A stretch of DNA of 6,148 nt from an uncultured Corynebacterium sp. GTDB lineage: Bacteria; Actinomycetota; Actinomycetes; Mycobacteriales; Mycobacteriaceae. Shown one piece after another: positions 1 through 5,234 of this stretch. Position 1 is the first letter of the stretch, and each line of letters begins with the position of its first letter. The notes below the pieces were generated by a model. It was not told where the DNA came from. It searched no databases and saw nothing but the letters and a program-made list of their open reading frames with translations. The stretch spans positions 1-6,148 of the forward strand of contig NZ_CAMICL010000076.1 in the NCBI RefSeq assembly GCF_946221105.1, given 5' to 3'. Both the position numbers and the translations under genes were made by a program.

Positions 1-163
1 CGTCGCGTTGTTTGCGGGTGAACTGGGTCGGGCCGTAATACGCGTGGTGCACCCGCGCTAGGTCGCGCACGCGGCCGGTGGACAGGCCGGCGACCATAGC
101 GGTATCGCGGTCGAAGTCGGCGAGGACGGAAACGCCTGCGGAGACAAAGTCAGTGAAGTTCAT
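1..163 (-). CDS. N-terminal fragment of a probable HNH-endonuclease-type protein (cut by window edge)
   Basis: The minus strand is open from an ATG at 163-161 to the window edge (54 codons), while all three plus frames are closed early. The peptide begins MNFTDFVSAGVSVLADFD and contains RVHHAYYGPTQFTRKQRD at about residues 37-54. From memory this resembles the N-terminus of a corynebacterial family whose C-terminal half carries an HNH nuclease motif. That half lies outside the window, so the nuclease assignment is an inference and no catalytic residue is visible. There is no clear Shine-Dalgarno before the ATG. A weak -10-like TAGCTT (one mismatch to TANANT) lies 7 nt upstream, so a leaderless mRNA is possible. 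The gene is divergent from era. Confidence is good that this is coding, moderate for the family. Confidence 0.62.
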   Translation of the reverse strand, partial: MNFTDFVSAGVSVLADFDRDTAMVAGLSTGRVRDLARVHHAYYGPTQFTRKQRD

Positions 164-215
164 GGCCCAGAAGCTAAGCCAGCGCAACCCCCAACACCAG
201 ACCCAAATAAAAATC

Positions 216-224
216 TGTGGATAA
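216..224 (-). promoter_or_regulatory. DnaA box, consensus TTATCCACA on the minus strand
   Basis: The plus strand reads TGTGGATAA, the exact reverse complement of the classical DnaA box TTATCCACA. It sits beside a short A/T-rich stretch and faces a second box 30 bp away. A single 9-mer can occur by chance, but its intergenic position and inverted partner make DnaA binding plausible. Confidence 0.55.
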
Positions 225-254
225 CCCCCGCCAAAAGCCGCCGCCACAACACCG

Positions 255-263
255 TTGTCCACA
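255..263 (+). promoter_or_regulatory. DnaA box, TTGTCCACA on the plus strand
   Basis: TTGTCCACA is the form of the DnaA box favoured in high-GC actinobacteria. It lies 40-48 bp upstream of the era start codon, next to where RNA polymerase would bind if the 289-294 element is the -10. With the box at 216-224 it forms an inverted repeat (215-225 against 254-264) matching at 10 of 11 positions. The same repeat could fold as a hairpin in RNA, which is the main alternative reading. Confidence 0.55.
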
Positions 264-288
264 GCTAAACCAATCAGGGCTTGACAGG

Positions 289-294
289 TAGAAT
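289..294 (+). promoter_or_regulatory. -10 element of a probable leaderless era promoter
   Basis: TAGAAT matches the corynebacterial -10 consensus TANANT. Only 8 nt separate it from the A of the era ATG at 303, so a transcript initiated at the usual distance would start at or next to the start codon. No good -35 is seen about 17 bp upstream, which is common in corynebacteria. Confidence 0.5.
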
Positions 295-302
295 CCCAGG
301 CC

Positions 303-1286
303 ATGAACGACTTTCCCGATTTCCCGGACGATCTGCCCGCAGAGGCCAGCGCGAACGATGTCGAGCGCGCCGACGCTGGCGGCTTCACTGACACCCCGGA
401 GGGCTTCAGGTCGGGGTTTGTCAGCTTCGTGGGCCGCCCGAACACCGGTAAGTCCACGCTGACGAACGCGCTGGTGGGGGAGAAGATCGCGATTATGGCG
501 GACCAGCCGGAGACGACTCGTCACCCGATCCGCGGCGTGATCAACCGCCTCGACGCCCAGGTGATCGTGGTGGACACCCCGGGCATCCACCGCCCGCGCA
601 CGCTGCTGGGTGAGCGCCTCAACGACGTGGTCAAGGACACCTTCGCGGATGTGGACGTCATCGGTTTCACGGTCCCTGCGGACGAAAAAATCGGCCCCGG
701 CGACCGCTACATCCTGGAGCAGATCCGCGAAACCAAGCCGAACACGCCGATCGTGGGCATCGTGACCAAGCTGGACAAGACGGGCAAGGACACCGTCGGC
801 GAGCGCCTGCTGGAGCTGCACGAGCTGCTCGGCCAGGACGCGGAGCTGGTGCCGGTGTCGGCCACCCAGCAGATTCAGGTGGATACGCTGCTTGACGTGC
901 TCGTCGATAAGCTTCCGCAAGGCCCGCGTTTCTACCCCGAGGATCACACCACGGACGAGGACATGGAGACGCGCATCGCGGAGCTCATCCGCGAGGAGGC
1001 GCTGCAGGGGCTTCGCGACGAGCTGCCGCACTCCGTCGCCGTCCAAATCGACGAGATGATCCAGGAGGATCGCCGCGTCAAAATCTACGCGGTGCTTTAC
1101 CTGGAGCGCCCGGGCCAGAAGCGCATCATCGAGGGCCCGGACGGGCGGCGCTTACGCCGCATCGTGCACCGCGCGCGCAAGCAGATCATCGAGCTGACCG
1201 GGCAAAACGTCTACCTGGACGTGCGCGTCAAAGTGCTGAAGAACTGGCAGCAAGACCCGAAGGCGCTGGGCAGGCTTGGCTTCTAA
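303..1286 (+). CDS. era: GTPase Era, ribosome assembly factor
   Basis: Era is a GTPase that binds the 3' end of 16S rRNA and assists 30S subunit maturation; it acts in the cytoplasm and at the membrane. The 327-residue product has the full GTPase motif set: G1 GRPNTGKS (44-51), G2 region ETTRHPIRG (70-78), G3 DTPG (91-94), G4 TKLD (155-158) and G5 SA (186-187). A C-terminal KH domain follows (about 240-315) with GPDG at 278-281 as the GxxG loop, and the end is KVLKNWQQDPKALGRLGF. The ATG at 303 gives an acidic extension of about 37 residues before the GTPase core, making it somewhat longer than the roughly 300-residue norm. No Shine-Dalgarno precedes this ATG; a -10 only 8 nt upstream suggests leaderless translation. 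era heads a tight gene set, with recO starting inside its last codons. Confidence 0.97.
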   Translation: MNDFPDFPDDLPAEASANDVERADAGGFTDTPEGFRSGFVSFVGRPNTGKSTLTNALVGEKIAIMADQPETTRHPIRGVINRLDAQVIVVDTPGIHRPRTLLGERLNDVVKDTFADVDVIGFTVPADEKIGPGDRYILEQIRETKPNTPIVGIVTKLDKTGKDTVGERLLELHELLGQDAELVPVSATQQIQVDTLLDVLVDKLPQGPRFYPEDHTTDEDMETRIAELIREEALQGLRDELPHSVAVQIDEMIQEDRRVKIYAVLYLERPGQKRIIEGPDGRRLRRIVHRARKQIIELTGQNVYLDVRVKVLKNWQQDPKALGRLGF

Positions 1287-2001
1287 GGCCCCGCGCCCGA
1301 ACTGGCGCGACCGCGCGTTTGTGGTGCGCACCTACGACTTTGGGGAGGCGGACCGGGTGGTCGTCCTGCTCACCAAGAACCACGGCCTGATCCGCGGCGT
1401 GGCCAAGGGGGTGCGCAAGGCGAAGAGTCGCTTCGGCTCGCGGTTGCAGCCGTTCGTGGAGGTCGACGCACTGATCTACCCGGGCCGAGGCCTCTCGACG
1501 ATCGCTTCCGCCGACACCGTCACCTACTACGGCGCCCGCATCATCGACGACTTCGACCGCTACGCCGCCGCCTGCGCCGTGATGGAAACGGCGGAAAAGC
1601 TCAGCTTCGACGAGGCCGACCCCGCCCTGTTCGCCCTGGTCCAGGACGCGCTGAAAAATCTGCAGACCAACCAGCACCCCACGATGGTCCTCGACGCGTT
1701 CATCCTGCAGGCCACCGAGCACGCCGGCTGGGGCCTGAGTTTGTTCGACTGCGCGAACTGCGGCGCCCCCGGCCCGCACAAGGCGTTCAACGCCACCGTC
1801 GGCGGGGCGGTGTGCAACAACTGCCGCCCGCCGGGCTCCATGGACGTCCACCCCGAAACGCTGCACGAGATGTGGCTGATGGAGAGGGGCAGCGAAGTCC
1901 CGTCGATACGCGCGGCGCAGATTCACCGCGCAACGGTCGCGCACCTGCAATTCAACCTGGAGACCGGGCTGAAAAGCTTCAAGATTATGGAGCAGGCATA
2001 A
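1276..2001 (+). CDS. recO: DNA repair protein RecO
   Basis: RecO is a RecFOR-pathway mediator that helps load RecA on SSB-coated single-stranded DNA and anneals complementary strands. The 241-residue product begins with an OB-fold region containing the typical RDRAFVVRTYDFGEADR (11-27) and KGVRKAKSRFGSRLQPF (44-60). A helical C-terminal part follows, with a four-cysteine zinc finger at C159, C162, C180 and C183. It ends with HLQFNLETGLKSF, like other RecO proteins. The start is TTG at 1276, overlapping the end of era by 11 bp; the next in-frame starts would remove conserved N-terminal residues. The ribosome site is poor (a GAAGG at 1259-1263 is 12 nt away), so translation is probably coupled to era. 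The uppS start abuts its stop. Confidence 0.96.
   Translation: MASKAPRPNWRDRAFVVRTYDFGEADRVVVLLTKNHGLIRGVAKGVRKAKSRFGSRLQPFVEVDALIYPGRGLSTIASADTVTYYGARIIDDFDRYAAACAVMETAEKLSFDEADPALFALVQDALKNLQTNQHPTMVLDAFILQATEHAGWGLSLFDCANCGAPGPHKAFNATVGGAVCNNCRPPGSMDVHPETLHEMWLMERGSEVPSIRAAQIHRATVAHLQFNLETGLKSFKIMEQA
1989..1992 (+). promoter_or_regulatory. Ribosome binding site supporting the TTG start of uppS
   Basis: GGAG lies 9 nt before the TTG at 2002 and 18 nt before the alternative ATG at 2011. The spacing favours the TTG start, which directly follows the recO TAA, though ATG 2011 cannot be excluded. Confidence 0.45.
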
Positions 2002-2739
2002 TTGACGCCCATGGGCGCACCGAGAATTGACAAAAAGTTCATCCCGAAGCACATCGCGCTGGTGATGGACGGCAACGGCCGTTGGGCGCAGCAGCGCGGC
2101 CTGAAGCGCACCGAGGGGCACAAGGTGGGCGAGGAGAAGCTCATGGAGGCCGTCGACGCGTGCATCGAGCTCGGCGGCGTGGAGTGGCTCTCGGCGTACG
2201 CGTTTTCCACCGAAAACTGGAAGCGCAGCCCATCCGAGGTGCACTTTCTCATGAACTTCACGCGCGAGGTGCTGCGCCGCCAGCGCGACGAGCTGCACGC
2301 CAAAAACGTGCGCGTGGTGTGGTGCGGGCGCCGCCCGAAGCTGTGGGGCAGCGTCATCGAGGAGCTCGAGGTCGCCGAGGAGCTCACCAAGCACAACACC
2401 GGCCTGACGTTGGCCATGTGCGTCAACTACGGCGGGCGCGCGGAGATCGCGGATGCGGTGCAAAAGCTTATCGACGCTCAAGTGTCCACCGTCGACGAAA
2501 AAACCATCGCCCGCTACCTGTACCGCGCGGATATGCCGGACGTGGACCTGTTTTTGCGCCCGTCGGGGGAGCAGCGCACGTCGAACTTCCTCATCTGGCA
2601 GTCCGCGTATGCGGAGATGGTGTACCAGGACGTGCTGTTTCCGGACTTCACCAAGGAAGACCTGTGGAACGCGGTGCTTGAGTACGCGAAGCGCGACCGC
2701 CGCTTCGGCGGCGCGGTGGACAAGTTCGCGGATAAATAG
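2002..2739 (+). CDS. uppS: cis-prenyltransferase (poly-/decaprenyl diphosphate synthase), UppS family
   Basis: The enzyme condenses isopentenyl diphosphate units onto an allylic primer to make the polyprenyl diphosphate lipid carrier used for peptidoglycan, arabinogalactan and other envelope glycans. The 245-residue product shows HIALVMDGNGRWAQQRG (17-33) with catalytic Asp23, GHKVG (39-43), FSTENWKRSPSEV (68-80), and RPSGEQRTSNFLIWQSAYAE (186-205), whose arginines bind the diphosphate. The location after recO corresponds to the mycobacterial decaprenyl diphosphate synthase locus (Rv2361c), so a long-chain product is likely, but chain length cannot be read from the sequence. The TTG start at 2002 immediately follows the recO TAA; the alternative ATG at 2011 shortens the protein by three residues. 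Its TAG stop abuts the stop codon of convergent zur with no intervening base. Confidence 0.96.
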   Translation: MTPMGAPRIDKKFIPKHIALVMDGNGRWAQQRGLKRTEGHKVGEEKLMEAVDACIELGGVEWLSAYAFSTENWKRSPSEVHFLMNFTREVLRRQRDELHAKNVRVVWCGRRPKLWGSVIEELEVAEELTKHNTGLTLAMCVNYGGRAEIADAVQKLIDAQVSTVDEKTIARYLYRADMPDVDLFLRPSGEQRTSNFLIWQSAYAEMVYQDVLFPDFTKEDLWNAVLEYAKRDRRFGGAVDKFADK

Positions 2740-3177
2740 TTAGCGCTTGGCCTGGCAGGCGCGGCACACGCCGTAGATTTCGGCGTCGTGGCCGACCGGC
2801 TCGTAGCCGTAGTGCGAGGCGATGACCTCGGCCCACTTCTCCACAGGCCCGCCTTCGATTTCCTCGCTGCGGCCACACTCGGCACACACCAGGTGGTGAT
2901 GGTGGTGGCCGGTGAGGCAATCGCGGTAGAGGGTTTCACCGTCGGGGGACTGCAGCACGTCCACGGCTTTGACCTCGGCGAGTGATTGCAGTGTGCGGTA
3001 GACGGTGGTGAGGCCGACGGACGCGCCGTCGTCAAGCAATTGCTCATGGATGGTTTTCGCGGACGCGAACTTGTCCAGCCCCCGCAGCGTCTCCACGACG
3101 GCGGCGCGCTGGCGCGTCATTCGCGGGCCCAGCTTGGGCACGGGGCGCGATTGCGCTCGGCGGTTCGTTTGCGTCAT
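2740..3177 (-). CDS. zur: Zinc uptake regulator Zur (FurB), Fur family
   Basis: Zur is a zinc-dependent repressor of zinc uptake and zinc-sparing genes. The 145-residue protein has an N-terminal winged helix (about 14-85, with TTVYRTLQSL at 57-66) and a C-terminal metal-binding dimerisation domain. C98, C101, C138 and C141 form the structural zinc site. D73, C87, H93 and H95, and H92, H94, E113 and H130, correspond by alignment to the two further zinc sites of Mycobacterium tuberculosis FurB, so the ligand set appears complete; the HHHHH run at 91-95 is characteristic. The ATG at 3177 retains the usual pre-domain segment; an internal Met20 would cut into it. It lies 15 bp downstream of znr on the same strand, implying an operon, though a TAGACT 8 nt before the ATG may give it its own leaderless promoter. 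It converges with uppS. Confidence 0.94.
   Translation of the reverse strand: MTQTNRRAQSRPVPKLGPRMTRQRAAVVETLRGLDKFASAKTIHEQLLDDGASVGLTTVYRTLQSLAEVKAVDVLQSPDGETLYRDCLTGHHHHHLVCAECGRSEEIEGGPVEKWAEVIASHYGYEPVGHDAEIYGVCRACQAKR
2743..2762 (-). terminator. Possible hairpin at the zur 3' end / uppS-zur convergence
   Basis: GCGCTTG (2743-2749) and CAGGCGC (2756-2762) can form a 7-bp stem with one G:U pair and a 6-nt loop. The hairpin lies in the last zur codons, just past the uppS stop. In the zur direction it is followed by a modestly T-rich stretch; in the uppS direction there is no T run. It is a weak candidate for a terminator shared by convergent genes. Confidence 0.25.
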
Positions 3178-3185
3178 ACCATTGC

Positions 3186-3191
3186 AGTCTA
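3186..3191 (-). promoter_or_regulatory. Possible -10 of an internal leaderless zur promoter
   Basis: On the minus strand TAGACT (TANANT type) ends 8 nt before the zur ATG, just beyond the znr stop codon. The spacing matches that at era. An AGGTAG overlapping it could instead be a distant Shine-Dalgarno (11 nt), so the role is uncertain. Confidence 0.3.
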
Positions 3192-3192
3192 C

Positions 3193-3675
3193 CTAGTCGC
3201 GCACGGGCTTTGGCGTCTGCGGGGCGAGGCCGGGATCCACTTCGGGACGCACCGTGGCAGGCGGGTCGACGATCGCCGCGCCGATGGAGCCGCCGGAGCT
3301 CCCGCTGTCGCGCTTGCGTTTGCGCTTGCGCAGCGCGGCAAGCTCGTCCTGCGCCTCGCTGAGTTTATCCAGCGACGCCAGCTCGTGGATGATGCCGATG
3401 ATGTCCGGCTGGTCCAGCGCGTAGAGCACCTCGCGGCCCTTGCGCGACGACGACACCAAACCCGCCGAACGCAGCACCCGCAAGTGCTGGGAAATCAGCG
3501 GCTGCGACTTCTCCAACTCGGTGACCAGCTGGTGGACGACCTTCTCTTCCTCAGCGAGCAGGAGCAGTATCTCCAGCCGGGTTTTCGAGTCCAGCACTTT
3601 CACGAGCGCGGCAGTGCGCTCCACGTCCTCGTCCGTCAGCTCTGGAAGGTCCGCCAAAACGTAGTGTTCGCTCAC
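3193..3675 (-). CDS. znr: ArsR/SmtB-family transcriptional regulator in the znr position
   Basis: The 160-residue protein has an ArsR winged-helix core (about 15-103): LVKVLDSKTRLEILLLL (24-40), the recognition helix SQPLISQHLRVLRSAGLV (57-74) and the wing SSSRKGREVLYAL (75-87). Its position directly upstream of zur matches the corynebacterial zinc regulator Znr and mycobacterial SmtB (Rv2358), which derepress zinc export when zinc is high. The usual alpha-5 ligand pattern (Asp-x-His, then two further ligands about 11 and 14 residues on) is mostly absent: D88 is present, but P90 replaces the His, and 101 and 104 are Ser and Lys. Only H4, H48, H64 and H97 are histidines, and there is no cysteine. 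After the core comes a basic run RKRKRKR (116-122) and a Gly/Ser/Pro-rich tail to 160. The start is GTG at 3675 with a strong ribosome site 5 nt upstream. ArsR membership is firm; zinc sensing rests on context. Confidence 0.85.
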   Translation of the reverse strand: MSEHYVLADLPELTDEDVERTAALVKVLDSKTRLEILLLLAEEEKVVHQLVTELEKSQPLISQHLRVLRSAGLVSSSRKGREVLYALDQPDIIGIIHELASLDKLSEAQDELAALRKRKRKRDSGSSGGSIGAAIVDPPATVRPEVDPGLAPQTPKPVRD

Positions 3676-3680
3676 GGCGT

Positions 3681-3689
3681 CCCCTTTCC
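3681..3689 (-). promoter_or_regulatory. Shine-Dalgarno fixing the GTG start of znr
   Basis: On the minus strand GGAAAGGGG ends 5 nt before GTG 3675-3673. This purine-rich site supports the GTG as the true start despite the absence of an ATG. Confidence 0.65.
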
Positions 3690-3717
3690 TCAGTGCCTAT
3701 GCGCAAACTTTTTCATC

Positions 3718-3723
3718 AGAATA
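3718..3723 (-). promoter_or_regulatory. Possible znr-zur promoter -10
   Basis: On the minus strand TATTCT lies about 42 nt before the znr GTG, leaving room for a leader of roughly 35 nt that includes the Shine-Dalgarno. No convincing -35 is seen, and the match is only moderate. Confidence 0.3.
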
Positions 3724-3793
3724 CAAGACAGCCCCAACAGAGTGGGACTTATGTCCAAAGTGGGCGGGTGGTCGGAGGCGTCGAGAGGCGGGC

Positions 3794-3799
3794 TATGCT
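3794..3799 (+). promoter_or_regulatory. Possible glyS promoter -10
   Basis: TATGCT is one mismatch from TANANT and would give a transcript start near 3806 with a leader of about 36 nt carrying the AGGAG ribosome site. There is no evident -35. Confidence 0.4.
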
Positions 3800-3830
3800 G
3801 TTGACCGTAATTTGCACGCACTTTCCCACC

Positions 3831-3835
3831 AGGAG
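3831..3835 (+). promoter_or_regulatory. Shine-Dalgarno deciding the glyS start
   Basis: AGGAG is 6 nt before ATG 3842, ideal spacing. ATG 3836 abuts it and TTG 3812 is upstream of it, so both are unlikely starts even though the frame is open from 3812. Confidence 0.75.
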
Positions 3836-3841
3836 ATGTTG

Positions 3842-5224
3842 ATGCCCGCATCAAAGATTGAGACCGTCGTTAACCTGTGCAAGCGCCGCGGACTGGTGTA
3901 CCCGGCCGGCGAGATTTACGGCGGAACCCGCTCCGCGTGGGACTACGGCCCCCTCGGCGTGGAGTTGAAAGAAAACCTCAAGCGCCAGTGGTGGAAGCAC
4001 ATGGTGCAATCCCGCCGCGACACCGTCGGCGTGGACACCTCCGTTATCCTGCCCACCCGCGTGTGGGAAGCCTCCGGCCACGTCGAGGTGTTCACCGACC
4101 CGCTGGTTGAGTCGCTGTACACCCACAAGCGCTACCGCGCCGACCACCTCCTCGAAGCCTACGAGGAAAAGCACGGCCACCCGCCGGCAAACGGCCTGGC
4201 GGACATCAACGACCCGGAAACCGGCCAGCCCGGCAACTGGACCGAGCCGAAGGCGTTCTCCGGCCTGATGAAGACCTACCTGGGCCCGGTGGACGACAAG
4301 GAAGGCCTGCACTACCTGCGCCCGGAGACCGCGCAGGGCATCTTCGTGAACTTCAAGAACGTGATGACGTCGTCACGCATGAAGCCCCCGTTCGGCATCG
4401 CGAACACCGGCAAGAGCTTCCGCAACGAGATCACCCCGGGCAACTTCATCTTCCGCACCCGCGAGTTCGAGCAGATGGAGATGGAATTCTTTGTCAAGCC
4501 CGGCGAGGACGAGAAGTGGCACGAGTACTGGATTGACAACCGCTACAACTGGTACGTCGACCTGGGCATCAACCCGGACAACCTGCGCCTCTACGAGCAC
4601 CCGCAGGAGAAGCTCTCCCACTACTCCAAGCGCACCGTGGACATCGAGTACGCCTTCGGCTTCTCCGGCTCCAAGTGGGGCGAGCTCGAGGGCGTGGCCA
4701 ACCGCACCGACTATGACCTGAAGACCCACGCCGAGGCCTCCGGCGAGGACCTGAGCTACTTCGACCAGGAGTCGGGCGAGCGCTGGATCCCGTACTGCAT
4801 CGAGCCGGCCGCCGGTCTCGGTCGCGCCATGATGGCCTTCCTCATCGACGCCTACGACGAGGAGGAAGCCCCCAACGCCAAGGGCGGCACCGACACCCGC
4901 GTCGTGCTGCGTCTGGACCGCCGTCTCGCGCCGGTGAAGGTTGCTGTGCTGCCGCTGTCGAAGAAGCCGGAGCTGTCCGGCCCGGCCGAGGAGCTCGCCG
5001 CGAAGCTGCGCCAGCACTGGAACGTCGACTTTGACACCTCCGGCGCGATCGGCCGCCGCTACCGCCGCCAGGACGAAACCGGCACCCCGTTCTGCGTCAC
5101 CTACGACTTCGACACCCTGGAGGACCAGGCCGTCACCGTGCGCGAGCGCGACACGATGGAGCAGGAGCGCGTGCCGCTGGCGGAGCTGGAGTCCTACCTG
5201 GCCGCCCGCCTGATCGGCTGCTAG
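3842..5224 (+). CDS. glyS: Glycyl-tRNA synthetase, single-chain alpha2 type (class II)
   Basis: The enzyme charges tRNA-Gly with glycine using ATP in the cytoplasm. The 460-residue product is the single-chain dimeric form, not the alpha/beta two-subunit form of E. coli. Visible landmarks are LCKRRGLVYPAGEIYGG (12-28), DYGPLGVELKENLKRQWW (34-51), RPETAQGIF (160-168), motif 2 with FRNEITPGNFIFRTREFEQM (193-212), EGVANRTDYDL (283-293), and motif 3 with EPAAGLGRAMMAFLIDAY (321-338). A C-terminal anticodon-binding domain follows (about 363-455; VKVAVLPLSKK, then GRRYRRQDETGTPFCVT). The ATG at 3842 is chosen because AGGAG precedes it at ideal distance; the longer open frame from TTG 3812 would contain the ribosome site itself. 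It is divergent from znr-zur, and the next gene starts 10 bp after its stop. Confidence 0.97.
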   Translation: MPASKIETVVNLCKRRGLVYPAGEIYGGTRSAWDYGPLGVELKENLKRQWWKHMVQSRRDTVGVDTSVILPTRVWEASGHVEVFTDPLVESLYTHKRYRADHLLEAYEEKHGHPPANGLADINDPETGQPGNWTEPKAFSGLMKTYLGPVDDKEGLHYLRPETAQGIFVNFKNVMTSSRMKPPFGIANTGKSFRNEITPGNFIFRTREFEQMEMEFFVKPGEDEKWHEYWIDNRYNWYVDLGINPDNLRLYEHPQEKLSHYSKRTVDIEYAFGFSGSKWGELEGVANRTDYDLKTHAEASGEDLSYFDQESGERWIPYCIEPAAGLGRAMMAFLIDAYDEEEAPNAKGGTDTRVVLRLDRRLAPVKVAVLPLSKKPELSGPAEELAAKLRQHWNVDFDTSGAIGRRYRRQDETGTPFCVTYDFDTLEDQAVTVRERDTMEQERVPLAELESYLAARLIGC

Positions 5225-5227
5225 ATT
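5222..5227 (+). promoter_or_regulatory. -10 element overlapping the glyS stop, for the downstream gene
   Basis: TAGATT fits TANANT; its first three bases are the glyS TAG stop codon. Seven nucleotides separate it from the ATG at 5235, which has no Shine-Dalgarno. This is the layout expected for a leaderless transcript of the downstream gene. Confidence 0.45.
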
Positions 5228-5234
5228 TTCGCTC

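Larger units (their letters stand above)
164..302. other. Divergent intergenic region between the partial gene and era
   Basis: This 139 bp non-coding stretch separates two divergent start codons. It is less GC-rich than the flanking genes and contains an A/T-rich patch (about 205-215), two DnaA-box matches in inverted orientation (216-224 and 255-263) and a -10-like TAGAAT just before era (289-294). A TTGACA at 281-286 is too close to that -10 to serve as its -35. I see no small ORF or RNA gene here. Confidence 0.7.
3676..3841. other. Divergent control region between znr-zur and glyS
   Basis: This 166 bp non-coding region must hold the promoters of both directions. It contains the znr ribosome site, TATTCT on the minus strand (3718-3723), TATGCT on the plus strand (3794-3799), and in the middle a small palindrome GGAC-TTAT-GTCC (3745-3756) flanked by two AGTGGG copies (3741-3746 and 3759-3764). 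The glyS leader would be only about 35 nt, too short for a T-box riboswitch. Confidence 0.6.

Noticed and set aside
164..302. Replication origin based on DnaA boxes and the A/T-rich patch
   Set aside because: Only two boxes and no dnaA/dnaN context. A regulatory or titration site is the more modest reading.
174..1046. Long minus-strand open frame (290 codons) opposite era
   Set aside because: Shadow of a high-GC coding gene: the peptide is rich in Arg, His, Val, Leu and Ala with no recognisable domain, and it lies antisense to conserved Era motifs.
1228..2481. 417-codon minus-strand open frame opposite recO and uppS
   Set aside because: It spans two unmistakable plus-strand genes and their junction. 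Composition is typical of an antisense frame in GC-rich DNA; no domain seen.
2838..2846. Third DnaA-like box TTCTCCACA
   Set aside because: One mismatch, inside the zur coding sequence and isolated; probably chance.
3311..3330. Tandem DNA repeat near the znr 3' part
   Set aside because: The repeating CGCTTG/CGTTTG units simply encode the alternating Arg-Lys run of znr; treated as a protein feature.
3712..3721. TTCATCAGAA as an ArsR or Zur operator
   Set aside because: Only a 3-bp inverted repeat; it does not extend to the longer dyads known for SmtB or Zur sites, although its place next to the znr -10 is suggestive.
2986..3804. 272-codon plus-strand open frame opposite zur and znr
   Set aside because: It runs across two clear minus-strand regulators and their spacer, with low-complexity antisense composition.
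3812..3841. Upstream TTG start for glyS adding 10 residues
   Set aside because: The added segment contains the AGGAG ribosome site that serves ATG 3842, and the family usually starts near that ATG.
3801..3841. T-box or other riboswitch in the glyS leader
   Set aside because: The expected leader is only about 35 nt, with no specifier loop, T-box motif or terminator hairpin.
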